From Psychrilyobacter piezotolerans (GTDB taxonomy: Bacteria > Fusobacteriota > Fusobacteriia > Fusobacteriales > Fusobacteriaceae), in NCBI RefSeq assembly GCF_003391055.1, contig NZ_QUAJ01000001.1:124001-188000 (forward strand): 64,000 nt of DNA, in the 5' to 3' direction. Below are positions 8,924-17,162 of this stretch, one piece after another; the first letter of the stretch is position 1, and each line of letters begins with the position of its first letter. The position numbers and the translations under genes are program-made. The notes beneath the pieces are model-generated. The model searched no databases and was not told where the DNA came from. It saw nothing but the letters and a program-made list of their open reading frames with translations.

Positions 8924-8953
8924 TACGGGCAATTTATGAATTACCCCTTCGTA
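8924..8953. repeat. 28-bp palindrome family, copy 3
   Basis: Inverted repeat TACGGGCAATT.../...AATTACCCCTTCGTA in the 67-base space between feoA and feoB. It could process or attenuate the message within the operon, or be a neutral insertion. Confidence 0.6.
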
Positions 8954-8970
8954 AATTTTATTTTTTTTAA

Positions 8971-9207
8971 TTATTTAGTTTCTACAACATCTTTTATTTC
9001 AATATGATTTGCATCTTCTTTTCTGATGGCTATCCCTGTGCCCTTTATTAAAAATTGCTGAGGATCTCCAAGGGGAGCATCTCTTTCTAATTTAATAACT
9101 TCTCCAGATGTGATTCCCATATCTGTCAGTCTTTTTTTCAGTTCTCCTAATTTACCTATCTTTACAATTACTGCCTTTTCCCCTCTGTTCAGTTCTGTTA
9201 ATTTCAT
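8971..9207 (-). CDS. feoA: FeoA-domain protein
   Basis: 78 residues, a single SH3-like FeoA domain, the cytosolic partner thought to modulate FeoB. Typical features are KLTELNRGEKAVI at the start, GELKKRLTDMGITSGE in the middle and the final IAIRKEDANHIEI strand. Normal length. Its ATG has an upstream GGAGGG. It is the second of two FeoA-like genes in this operon, about 90 bases after the first, with a terminator hairpin between them. Confidence 0.95.
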   Translation of the reverse strand: MKLTELNRGEKAVIVKIGKLGELKKRLTDMGITSGEVIKLERDAPLGDPQQFLIKGTGIAIRKEDANHIEIKDVVETK

Positions 9208-9280
9208 CCTGCCCTCCAGTTATATTCCTTATTCAAACCTATTGTTTTATATTATATTTTGAATTTCAAAGTATTCTCCT

Positions 9281-9300
9281 AAAAAAAAGGGCCGAGCCCT
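9281..9300 (-). terminator. terminator overlapping the stop codon of the first FeoA-like gene
   Basis: On the minus strand GGGC-TCG-GCCC followed by eight T. The hairpin begins at the TAG stop of the gene at 9299. As it sits inside the operon it may let only part of transcription reach feoA-feoB. Confidence 0.75.
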
Positions 9301-9526
9301 ATATTTCATCTACAATAATTTTACTTGCCAGCCCGAATCCAACTGCATATTTTGAAGTTTTTGTTTTAAGTATCATATCTCCTCTACAGCTTCCCTCAGA
9401 AACACAGAGACACTCTCCTACACAAAATCCTCTCTCTGAGAGTTTATTCTTAGCCCTATCTCCACCTAATATTTCAACAATTTTTAATGTTCTATCCGAT
9501 GCAGCAAATGTTATTGGACAAGCCAT
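9299..9526 (-). CDS. Cys-rich FeoA-like protein
   Basis: 75 residues with a FeoA-type fold pattern (LGGDRAKNKLSERGFCVGE, then GDMILKT and FGLASKIIV). Unlike ordinary FeoA it holds five cysteines: C3, C34, C38, C40 and C45, the last four close together. This could bind iron or an Fe-S cluster, making it a sensor or chaperone for the transporter, but that is inference. GGAGGG precedes the ATG. It is the first gene after the feo promoter. Confidence 0.8.
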   Translation of the reverse strand: MACPITFAASDRTLKIVEILGGDRAKNKLSERGFCVGECLCVSEGSCRGDMILKTKTSKYAVGFGLASKIIVDEI

Positions 9527-9562
9527 AAGATCCCTCCTAGTACTGATTTTCCTTCTATAATC

Positions 9563-9591
9563 AGTCTACCAACTTATTAAACATTTGTCAA
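9563..9591 (-). promoter_or_regulatory. promoter of the feo operon
   Basis: Minus strand TTGACA, spacer 17, TAGACT, about 40 bases before the first FeoA-like start. No clear Fur box was identified, although the AT-rich flank could hide one. Confidence 0.75.
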
Positions 9592-9932
9592 GAATAAACT
9601 TTGACAATAAAAGTATTTTTATTCCCATATAATTTTTCAAAATATTTTGTTGTTTTTTCACCGAATATATTGAATATATGGTAGGATAACCTTGAGGTTA
9701 TACTAAAAACTTATAACTAAAAAATAGAACGCTGATGCTATGCATACATGGATAATATAAAGATGATCGCAGATTTAATTTTAAGTTAAGAAAAAAATCA
9801 GCGAATATCCGTTAAATCAGATTTAATCCGCGTTCTATGAATTATTAGAAATTTGTAAAAAAAAAACGCTAGTTATAATCTGGGTAATCACGAAAGTAGC
9901 CTAGACAAAAATATAAAAAATAGGGGGATATT
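9592..9932. other. intergenic region upstream of pepP
   Basis: Divergent gap of about 340 bases. It holds repeat words (AATCCGCGTTC type, also near 43454-43590), an A10 tract and, on the plus strand, a TATAAT at 9874-9879 that may be the pepP -10 box with a poor -35. GGGGG lies just before the pepP ATG. Confidence 0.5.
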
Positions 9933-11342
9933 ATGTTTAGTAAAGAAACTTATATTGAAAGAAGAAAAAAATTAAAGGAAGAATTAATAAAAGAAAAAAA
10001 ATCAGGTCTTATTCTTATTACCGGAAACGGTGAAGCTAGTATGGATTATTTAGATAATACCTATGATTTTAAACAAGATAGTACTTTTAGATATTATTTC
10101 GGTATCGACCGGGCTGATATGTTTGGTCTTATAGATTTGGACAATGATAAGGATTACATCTTTGGATATGACTACACCATCTCCGATGTTATATGGATGG
10201 GACCTCAAAACTCTTTAAAGAATGAAGCTCTTAATTTTGGAATAGAAAACACAGGATCATACGATGATTTAAAGCTATTTTTAGAAAATAGCAACGATAA
10301 AAAAGTCCATTATCAGCCTCAATACAGGGGAGATAATATCATCACCTTAGGAGAACTTTTAAATAAAACTACCTGCGAGATCAAAAATGGAAGCTCGGAA
10401 AAACTTTGCTACGCCATAGCTGATCAGAGAAACTACAAATCTTCCGAGGAGATCGAGAAGATAGAAGAAGCAGTCAACGTTACCCGTGCCATGCACTTAA
10501 AAGCCATGCAGACTGCAAAAGCCGGGATGAAGGAATATGAAGTTACGGCAGAGATCCAAGGGGTAGTTTTAGGCAATCACTGCACCAATAGTTTTCCTAC
10601 TATCTGCTCAACTAACGGTCAGACCCTTCACAACCACTATCATGGCAATACCCTGGAGAGCGGAAGGATGCTCCTCATCGACTGCGGAGCAAAATCAGCC
10701 TCAGGTTATTGCGGAGATATGACCACTACTTTTCCTGTCGACGCAAAATTTACTCCTAAACAAGCTGTTATCTACAATATATTGATAGATGCATACGATC
10801 ATGCTGAATCTATATTAAAAGCAGGAATCACATATAAGGAAGTTCATCTGGCTGCTTGTTCTAAAATTGCCCAAGGGTTGAAATCTTTAGGGCTTATTGT
10901 GGGAGATCTGGATAAAGCTGTTAAAAACGGAGTCCATGCACTGTTTATGCCTCATGGATTGGGTCATATGATGGGGATGGATGTACATGATATGGAAAAT
11001 TTTGGAGAGGTTATTGTGGGATATAACGGAGAGGCAAAGTCAACTCAATTTGGATTGTCTTCCCTTAGAATGGGAAGGGTTTTAGAGGATGGATTTGTTT
11101 TCACTGTGGAGCCGGGAATATACTTTATTCCTGAACTTATCAAAAAATGGAAAGATGAGGGGATTAATTCTGAATTCTTAAATTTTGAAAAAATTGAAGA
11201 GTTTCTAAACTTTGGCGGGATGAGATATGAGGGAGACTATGTTATAGAAAATGGCAGATCTCGTAGACTGGGATTGAAGATGCCAAAAACTATTGAAGAA
11301 GTAGAAGCCGAGAGAGCCAAGGCTTACATCAATAGCCTATAA
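9933..11342 (+). CDS. pepP: M24 aminopeptidase P (Xaa-Pro aminopeptidase)
   Basis: 469 residues: AMP_N domain (about 1-150) then a pita-bread M24 domain. The dimetal ligands expected from E. coli PepP can be placed: D250 (LLIDCGA), D262 (GDMTTTF), H345 (HGLGHMMG), E393 (VEPGIY) and E433 (YEGDY), with the catalytic-loop His in MDVHD at 352. The spacing between the two Asp is one longer than in E. coli. It removes N-terminal residues preceding proline, using Mn2+, in the cytosol. No signal peptide. It stands alone in an otherwise minus-strand stretch. Confidence 0.93.
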   Translation: MFSKETYIERRKKLKEELIKEKKSGLILITGNGEASMDYLDNTYDFKQDSTFRYYFGIDRADMFGLIDLDNDKDYIFGYDYTISDVIWMGPQNSLKNEALNFGIENTGSYDDLKLFLENSNDKKVHYQPQYRGDNIITLGELLNKTTCEIKNGSSEKLCYAIADQRNYKSSEEIEKIEEAVNVTRAMHLKAMQTAKAGMKEYEVTAEIQGVVLGNHCTNSFPTICSTNGQTLHNHYHGNTLESGRMLLIDCGAKSASGYCGDMTTTFPVDAKFTPKQAVIYNILIDAYDHAESILKAGITYKEVHLAACSKIAQGLKSLGLIVGDLDKAVKNGVHALFMPHGLGHMMGMDVHDMENFGEVIVGYNGEAKSTQFGLSSLRMGRVLEDGFVFTVEPGIYFIPELIKKWKDEGINSEFLNFEKIEEFLNFGGMRYEGDYVIENGRSRRLGLKMPKTIEEVEAERAKAYINSL

Positions 11343-11618
11343 CTAAACATTTTAAAACCTTCAACACAAAGTAAATAAGATAAAGAGTTACACTAAGAAA
11401 AACTTTTTCTTGGATATAACCTTCCTCTCAACGCAGAGTCACAGAGATCAATGAGATTCACAGAGTTAAATCTTTTTTCTTGGTTAGAACCTACTCCTTT
11501 AATGCTGACTATCGCAATATTCTATGTTTATGACAGTAAACTAATAGTATATTGGTGATGCACACATCGGGTAGGTTCTAACTTTTTTAATTCTGACTTT
11601 TATTTTGACTCTAAAAAT
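11343..11618. repeat. mosaic of short dispersed repeat words
   Basis: No gene. It holds words shared with other gaps here: CAACGCAGAGTCACAGAG (like 15412 and 41167), GAGTTACACTAAGAAAAAC (like 36054), CTTGGTTAGAACCT, and TTGGTGATGC...GGGTAG (like the tandem units at 32994-33073). Confidence 0.6.
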
Positions 11619-11770
11619 GAAGTTTATAGTCGTTGAGCTCCAGCTGTGTTTTTCCTACAATAACGATCGTGTATTACTCAGCTAAGACAACTTATAAATC
11701 TTCTTGAACTTTTACGTCTCATTTTCTTTCAAGAGAAAAGAGACCCGTATTAAAGATGGAATCTTTAGAA
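11619..11770 (+). repeat. structured repeat R1, copy a
   Basis: About 150 bp, beginning GAAGTTTATAGTCGTTGAGC. Stem II GTCTC/GAGAC plus TTTTCT/AGAAAA around TTCAAG; stem III AAAGAT-GGA-ATCTTT. The outer stem GAAGTTTATA has its partner TATAAATCTTC with a bulge. Other copies: 15504, 29712, 35524, 36091, 47667. From its end to 11877 only further repeat words are seen. Confidence 0.8.
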
Positions 11771-11877
11771 TCTTTTTTTGCCACCAATTTACACTAATCT
11801 ATAAACCTTTACTTCTACAACACAGAAACTTTTTTGACACAGATCTTTATAGAGCTAAAATAAAAGATATACGTTTA

Positions 11878-12465
11878 TTAGAATATAACCTGCTCCAATT
11901 CTTCCGTTCCTATAAAATCATAGGGAAAGACCATAAATCCGCCGTCATTATCTAAATCCAGCTCATACCCAAGTTCTTTTGCAGTAATATAATATATATA
12001 CCACACATACTTGGAACAATAAAAACTATTGGTATTTTTTCTCGAACTTATAAAATATCCTTTATCGGTATGTTTTTTTAAGTTTTCTACAAACAGTTTT
12101 TTAAATTTTTCATCGAAATGTTTATATCTCAGTACCATAACCTTCCTGTCTTCATACAGCCAGGAATAGGTATCAATCTCATAATATCCCACTCCTAATT
12201 TGGGATAATCACCTATGGTATCTTCTTTTACCACCATGGCCGCATGGCCGTACCACCCAAGGGGGTCCTTTACAATCTTATTCTTTACTATAATATCTCC
12301 TACCTCTAATTTTTCCGTCCTGTACCTTACCCGTATGATATCCTGCCATTCCCTCTCTACAGGTATACTGGCACAGGATGTAAAAATAAGTAAAAATCCA
12401 AAAAAAATAAGGATTTTAATAAAATTATTTTTTCTTAAAATATATGAATGCTCCATTTCTGCCAC
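11878..12465 (-). CDS. lipoprotein with permuted papain-like (YiiX/YebB) amidase fold
   Basis: 195 residues. A type II signal peptide ends in a lipobox LIFTSC with the lipidated Cys31. The mature part has GDIIV, then YGHAAMV with a candidate His74, and SFYCSKYVWY with candidate nucleophile Cys150. This His-before-Cys order is that of permuted NlpC/P60-like peptidases or amidases of the YiiX/YebB group; the substrate is unknown. The start is GTG with GGGGAG just upstream, or the ATG three codons later; either overlaps the pgeF end by about 35-41 bases, so they are cotranscribed. Confidence 0.75.
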   Translation of the reverse strand: MAEMEHSYILRKNNFIKILIFFGFLLIFTSCASIPVEREWQDIIRVRYRTEKLEVGDIIVKNKIVKDPLGWYGHAAMVVKEDTIGDYPKLGVGYYEIDTYSWLYEDRKVMVLRYKHFDEKFKKLFVENLKKHTDKGYFISSRKNTNSFYCSKYVWYIYYITAKELGYELDLDNDGGFMVFPYDFIGTEELEQVIF

Positions 12466-13159
12466 TTAGCTCCCCGTCCCTTCTGTACGAATGAAATTCA
12501 TCCCTGTAAGTACACCTATTAGAAATTATTATATTTTCTTCCTCTATTCCCAGCCTTGTCAATATCTGTCTGTTAAATTCTATATTATCGTAGTAGTAAC
12601 CGTCTGATTTTATGGAAAATACCAACCTTGTCATCTCCTTACCATACCGCCTGTAGTAAGCCTCAAAGAACTCCTCTCCCACCGGGTAGTTATCAGCAGA
12701 TATCCCTATACCCAACCCGATTATAATATCTTCTACCTTGGAGCCGTATTCAGATATCATCTTTTCTATCATATTTTTCTGGATACCGTCAAAAGCTCCC
12801 TTCCACCCGGCATGGCAGAGTCCCATGACCTCATTTTTCTTGTCATAAGCATATATGGGCAGGCAGTCTGCATACTGGGTAAATAAAACTAAATTTTTAT
12901 TTTTTGTGATAAATCCATCGGTATCCAGGTAGATGTCTTTTACCTCATCTTTTATCACCGCTATATTTGCAGAATGGGTCTGGCCCGCAAAAACTATAGT
13001 TTTATCCTCTATATGCAGAATTTTTTTTATCCTATCTCTAGATACCAAATCTTGCTTTATTATCCTGCTGTCTATCAGATCTTTGGTAGTATAGACTGCC
13101 CCTATCCCCAAATCATCAAATTCCTCTATCTTATAGTATTTATCTTTTTTTATAAACAT
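12425..13159 (-). CDS. pgeF: YfiH/LACC1-family purine nucleoside phosphorylase (laccase domain)
   Basis: 244 residues, full length for the Cu-oxidase_4 (YfiH, PgeF) family. The Zn-site motifs are all present: AGQTHSANI, TQYADCLPIYAYD and GLCHAGWKGAFDGI. Members act on adenosine/inosine phosphorolysis in vitro, and E. coli PgeF edits misincorporated L-Ser in peptidoglycan precursors, so the exact role here is open. Cytosolic. AAGGAG precedes the ATG. The downstream lipoprotein gene overlaps its 3' end. Confidence 0.9.
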   Translation of the reverse strand: MFIKKDKYYKIEEFDDLGIGAVYTTKDLIDSRIIKQDLVSRDRIKKILHIEDKTIVFAGQTHSANIAVIKDEVKDIYLDTDGFITKNKNLVLFTQYADCLPIYAYDKKNEVMGLCHAGWKGAFDGIQKNMIEKMISEYGSKVEDIIIGLGIGISADNYPVGEEFFEAYYRRYGKEMTRLVFSIKSDGYYYDNIEFNRQILTRLGIEEENIIISNRCTYRDEFHSYRRDGELSGRNGAFIYFKKK

Positions 13160-13206
13160 AAGTTCTCCTTTTCAACTCCACCTATATTGTTTTTATTTCG
13201 TATAGT

Positions 13207-13237
13207 AAAAGAAGAATTCCAGTGGAATTCTTCTTTT
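13207..13237. terminator. strong hairpin between argS and pgeF
   Basis: Stem of about 14-15 pairs, AAAAGAAGAATTCC against GGAATTCTTCTTTT, with a minimal loop. T-rich on both strands (TTTTGCTTTTTTT on plus). It ends the minus-strand argS transcript before pgeF. Confidence 0.8.
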
Positions 13238-13263
13238 GCTTTTTTTCTCCTATTTTATACTTC

Positions 13264-13287
13264 GGTTTCTCTAGATTTAGAGAAACC
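13264..13287 (-). repeat. 3'-end hairpin repeat R2 after argS
   Basis: Stem GGTTTCTCT/AGAGAAACC, loop six. It lies 15 bases after the argS stop in the shared context CTCTTCC-TTTTTATGG on the minus strand. Other copies follow ffh, the gene at 46106, and disA. Confidence 0.75.
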
Positions 13288-13302
13288 ATAAAAAGGAAGA
13301 GT

Positions 13303-15018
13303 TTACATTCTGTCTACTGTTTTCATACCTAATAATCCTAATCCCTCTTTTAAAGTCTTGGCTGTTCTGTCAGCAATCAATAATCTAGAGTATAGGATCT
13401 CGTCCTCTTGGTTTAATATCGGGCAGGCATTATAGAAAGTATTGAATTTCTTAGCTAATTCATATAAATAATCTGTGATCAGGTTTGGCTTATACGTTGT
13501 AGAAGCCTTGAGTACCGCTGCCGGGAATTGATTCATATGCAGAGCCAGTGCTTTTTCTGCTTTTTCTATAAATTTCACCCCAGCATTTTCATCTAAGTTT
13601 TTAGAAGCTTCTGCCCCTTTTCTAAGGATAGACTGGATTCTGGCATATGTATATTGTAAATAAGGTCCTGTGTTTCCTTCAAAACTTAAAATCTTATCCC
13701 ATTCAAATATTATTGCACTCTGTCTGTTTTGAGACAGGTCGGCATATTTAACAGCTCCAGTTCCAACTACTTCTGCAATAACGTCTTTTTCCTCGGCCGA
13801 AAGTGTAGGATTTTTTTCCTCTACTACTTCCAACGCTCTTCTTTTGGCTTCATCTAACAGTTCCTCTAATTTGATTACATTTCCCTTTCTAGAAGAGAAT
13901 ATTCCATCGGCAAATCTCATAATTCCAAACCATATATGTTGTTTTTCGATATCCCAGCCCATCATCTCAGTTATTGCGAAAAACTGCTTAAAGTGATCCT
14001 GTTGTCTTTCATCGGTTACATAGATCAATTTATTTACATCGTAGTTCTCTTTTCTGAATTTAACTGTAGCTATATCCGAAGTTGCATATAGGAATGCCCC
14101 GTCTCCTTTTTGTACCAGACACGGATTTAGCTTTGTTTCCTCAGGGAAAAATACAACCTGGGCTCCCTCAGATTCCACAGCTATTTTCTTTTCCTTCAAT
14201 TCTTCTATAACTCCCGGCATTATATCATGGTAGTGAGATTCACCGAAATATGTGTCGAACTCGATATCCAGTCTGTTGTATATATTGTTATATTCATTTA
14301 ACGATACATCTATAAATTCCTTCCAAAGTCTGTGGTTTTCTTCGTCACCTTCATGTAATTTTTTTAATTCCAATCTTGCCTGATCGTTTAATTCCTCGTT
14401 ATCCTCCGATTCCACAGCAAATTTTACATATACTCTCTCTAATTCCTCGATAGGAGTTTCCTTATATGCATCTTTATTCAGCCAGTTTCTATACCCTATG
14501 ATTAATTTCCCGAATTGCGTTCCCCAGTCACCGATATGGTTGTCTGCCACTGTATTATATCCCAAATGATTGTAAATTCTCTTGATGGAATCACCTATGA
14601 TAGTGGATCTAAGATGACCTATATGCATCCTTTTAGCGATATTAGGAGAAGAATAATCTATAATAACATCTCCATGGGTATCTAAAAATGAAAAGTCATA
14701 TTTTTCAGTAGTCATGGTATTTATTCTTTTCCCTAAATATTCTTCCTTTAAGTATATGTTGATAAATCCTGGTCCTGCTATCTCTAACTTTTCGATGATT
14801 TCATTTTCGAAGAACCCCTCTACCAGCTTTGCAGCTATTGCTCTGGGATTTCCTCCTATTATTTTAGAATTCATCATGGCAAAGTTCGTCTGGAAATCTC
14901 CAAATTTATCATTTGCAGTAGGCTGGATATCTACTTCTTTTAATCCTTCTACCCCTTCAAATGAATTTTCCACCATTTTATTAAATATACCTGCTATCTC
15001 TTTTTCAATAAGTAACAT
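13303..15018 (-). CDS. argS: arginyl-tRNA synthetase
   Basis: 571 residues, class I synthetase charging tRNA(Arg). The N-terminal Add1 domain is at about 1-95; the catalytic HIGH motif is MHIGHLRST (HIGH at 132-135). The position of the second class I motif is SSRKGNVI, a normal KMSKS variant for ArgRS. The DALR anticodon domain closes the C-terminus (TGPYLQYTYARIQSILRK onward, ending GLLGMKTVDRM). Start ATG with GGAG nine bases before. Single gene; no T-box or other leader was identified. Confidence 0.97.
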   Translation of the reverse strand: MLLIEKEIAGIFNKMVENSFEGVEGLKEVDIQPTANDKFGDFQTNFAMMNSKIIGGNPRAIAAKLVEGFFENEIIEKLEIAGPGFINIYLKEEYLGKRINTMTTEKYDFSFLDTHGDVIIDYSSPNIAKRMHIGHLRSTIIGDSIKRIYNHLGYNTVADNHIGDWGTQFGKLIIGYRNWLNKDAYKETPIEELERVYVKFAVESEDNEELNDQARLELKKLHEGDEENHRLWKEFIDVSLNEYNNIYNRLDIEFDTYFGESHYHDIMPGVIEELKEKKIAVESEGAQVVFFPEETKLNPCLVQKGDGAFLYATSDIATVKFRKENYDVNKLIYVTDERQQDHFKQFFAITEMMGWDIEKQHIWFGIMRFADGIFSSRKGNVIKLEELLDEAKRRALEVVEEKNPTLSAEEKDVIAEVVGTGAVKYADLSQNRQSAIIFEWDKILSFEGNTGPYLQYTYARIQSILRKGAEASKNLDENAGVKFIEKAEKALALHMNQFPAAVLKASTTYKPNLITDYLYELAKKFNTFYNACPILNQEDEILYSRLLIADRTAKTLKEGLGLLGMKTVDRM

Positions 15019-15302
15019 ATTTTCAACTCCTATTTCTTACAATTTTTATAATTTATTTACTTTATATTTTAACATATTTAATTGGAATTTTGGATTTTTT
15101 TTACCCATATTTTTTTGTCATGGATTTCTAAAATTAAAATCTTTATACTAAACTCACAAAGGAAAAATTAAAACCTTTAATTCTTTGCCACTAATTTACA
15201 CCAATCCATAGAACACGAATCTCTCTCGAGATACACTGAAACTCTATAATTTTCACTGATTAATTTTTTTATTGGTTAGAACCTTTTTGGGGTTCTGACT
15301 TT
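15019..15302. other. intergenic region upstream of argS with repeat words
   Basis: The argS promoter should lie in the first 100 bases. From about 15178 onward there are repeat words seen elsewhere (TTGCCACTAATTTACACCAAT, as near 11778 and 41219; TTGGTTAGAACCTTT). No coding signal. Confidence 0.5.
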
Positions 15303-15403
15303 AATTCCTTTTTCTAGATGTTACTTTACTCCTCAGTATACTTCTTACGAGTTTCATCGTGTCCACCATGCCCGTCAGGCAACCCACTAAGAAACGGGGA
15401 TCT
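15303..15403. repeat. dispersed hairpin repeat R3, copy 1
   Basis: About 100 bp, near-identical to 41404-41504 and partly to 35864-35913. It starts AATTCCTTTTTCTAGATGTT. The inner hairpin is TGCC-CGTCA-GGCA and the outer stem is GTTTC.../...GAAAC. Confidence 0.7.
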
Positions 15404-15503
15404 AAAACCTCTCAACGCAGTGACTCAGAGCTCACAGAGACTACCTTTATTTCTTAGTTAGAACCTTCTATCTTTGACGCAGACTAAATTCTGACTTTTA
15501 ATC

Positions 15504-15652
15504 GAAGTTTATAGTCGTCCAACTACAGCAGTACTGTTCCTACAATGACGATTGTGACTTACTCCACTAAGACAATTATAAACCTTCTTGAACTTTTACA
15601 TCTCATTTTCTTTCAAGAGAAAAGAGACCCGTATCAAGGACGGAAACTTTGG
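15504..15652 (+). repeat. structured repeat R1, copy b
   Basis: Full copy. Stem III is CAAGG-(ACGGAAA)-CTTTG, so the outer pair is C-G where copy a has T-A. Preceded by CTGACTTTTAATC as in copies a and d. Confidence 0.8.
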
Positions 15653-15678
15653 ATCTTTACTATACTCTTCTTTTTTAT

Positions 15679-15701
15679 GGTTTCTCTTCAAAAAAGAAAC
15701 C
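15679..15701 (+). repeat. hairpin repeat R2 (plus orientation)
   Basis: GGTTTCTCTT/AAGAAACC with the shared flanks TTTTATGG and CCGAAG. It lies 27 bases after R1 copy b, as in the composite at 47667-48074. Confidence 0.6.
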
Positions 15702-15909
15702 GAAGTAGTAATGATTAGCACTTTTAAATTTTGAAGACGATCATATCTAACTCCTTCTGTCCTTTGGACATCTTCCTCGCTTCGCGGTGACGATTATTAG
15801 AAATAATTTATAAATAAAAATCATTTCTAAATGTCAAGAGGGAGAATTTATCATAAAATTTTTTACATCAATGAAGATTGATGTTCATTAGTGACTAGTT
15901 TTTTTTCAG

Positions 15910-15932
15910 AAAAAAAGCACAGTTTCCTGTAC
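15910..15932 (-). terminator. terminator of the polysaccharide operon
   Basis: Minus strand GTACAG-GAAA-CTGTGC followed by seven T, 14 bases after the rmlB stop codon. Confidence 0.85.
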
Positions 15933-15945
15933 TCTATATTTTTCT

Positions 15946-17160
15946 CTATTTGTTATACATATTTTCATAGTACTTAGCATAATCTCCAGATACTACATCA
16001 TTTACCCACTCCTGGTTATCCAGATACCATTTAATTGTTTTTTCGATCCCTACAATAAAGGGTGTTTCCGGATAAAAGCCAAGTTCTTTGACTGTCTTTG
16101 TCGGATCTATGGCATATCTTGCATCATGCCCTAATCTATCCTGTACATAAGTTATTAGATCATAATTGATATCTTCAATATTACATTTCACAATACCTTT
16201 GTATTCATCTTTTATCTTTTCCTTGTCACAAGTCACTAGTTTTTTTATTGTATCGATAGTCATCTTCACAATATTTATATTAGTTTCTTCATTGAAGCCG
16301 CCAATATTATAAGCTTCACCTAATCTTCCGCCATCTATTACCATGTCGATACCCTTACAATGATCTTCTACATAAAGCCAGTCTCTGACCTGTTTCCCAT
16401 CTCCGTATACTGGTAGTTTCTTTCCTTCCAGTATATTTTTGATAATTAAAGGAATTAATTTTTCAGGAAAGTGATAAGGCCCGTAGTTATTGGAACACCT
16501 TGTTACATTTACCGGGAAATGATAAGTTTCATCATAGGCCCGAACCAGCATATCAGCACCTGTTTTAGAAGTAGCATATGGTGATCTTGGATCTAAAGGA
16601 GTTTCTTCTGTAAAAAATTCATTACCAAATACTTTAGGTATACTTTCTCTATCTTTCAATATTCTTTTCATTTGGTCATTTGTTACTGCTAATTCTTTTC
16701 CTTCAGGATATTCTCTACACAATGAACCGTAAACCTCATCTGTACTTACCTGTAAAAACTTTTTCCCATCTTTATAGACAGGATATCCTTTGTCATCCTT
16801 AGCAATTGACCAATGCTGTTTCGCCACATCCATCAATATCTGGGTTCCTAGAATATTAGTTTTTAGAAATATCCCCGGATCTTCTATGGATCTATCCACA
16901 TGAGATTCCGCAGCAAAGTTTACCACAGTATCTATATCATGATTCATAAAAATGTTTTCTATCAATTCTTTATTGCAGATATCCCCTTTAATAAAAGATA
17001 CCCTGGAGTCTTTGAAGTCTTCCTTTATAGTTCCTAAATTTCCTGCATAGGTAAGCTTATCTAAAACTATATATTTATCTTCCCTATTCTGTTTTAATTT
17101 ATATTTTAAAAAGTTGGCACCAATGAAGCCCGCTCCGCCTGTTACTAAGTAAGTTTTCAT
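15946..17160 (-). CDS. rmlB: dTDP-glucose 4,6-dehydratase
   Basis: 404 residues, extended SDR. NAD-binding GGAGFIG at 8-14, catalytic STDEVYG at 139-145 with the Asp-Glu pair of dehydratases, and YATSK (195-199). It makes dTDP-4-keto-6-deoxyglucose, the second step of dTDP-L-rhamnose synthesis. It is longer than the usual 330-350 because of inserts near 118-133, 147-185 and 290-325; these are in frame and the core is intact. It is the last gene of the locus, separated from the other rml genes by the flippase, epimerase and glycosyltransferase genes. Confidence 0.93.
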   Translation of the reverse strand: MKTYLVTGGAGFIGANFLKYKLKQNREDKYIVLDKLTYAGNLGTIKEDFKDSRVSFIKGDICNKELIENIFMNHDIDTVVNFAAESHVDRSIEDPGIFLKTNILGTQILMDVAKQHWSIAKDDKGYPVYKDGKKFLQVSTDEVYGSLCREYPEGKELAVTNDQMKRILKDRESIPKVFGNEFFTEETPLDPRSPYATSKTGADMLVRAYDETYHFPVNVTRCSNNYGPYHFPEKLIPLIIKNILEGKKLPVYGDGKQVRDWLYVEDHCKGIDMVIDGGRLGEAYNIGGFNEETNINIVKMTIDTIKKLVTCDKEKIKDEYKGIVKCNIEDINYDLITYVQDRLGHDARYAIDPTKTVKELGFYPETPFIVGIEKTIKWYLDNQEWVNDVVSGDYAKYYENMYNK

Positions 17161-17162
17161 AA

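Noticed and set aside
9600-9640. Plus-strand TTGACA with TATAAT downstream
   Set aside because: The spacer is 21 bases, too long for a normal promoter, and it is 300 bases from pepP.
11704-11955. 83-codon plus-strand ORF
   Set aside because: Covers R1 copy a and the 3' end of the lipoprotein gene antisense; no coding support.
15336-15403. R3 as an integron attC site
   Set aside because: No integrase, no cassette array, and the core sites do not fit; the repeats are far apart in unrelated gaps.
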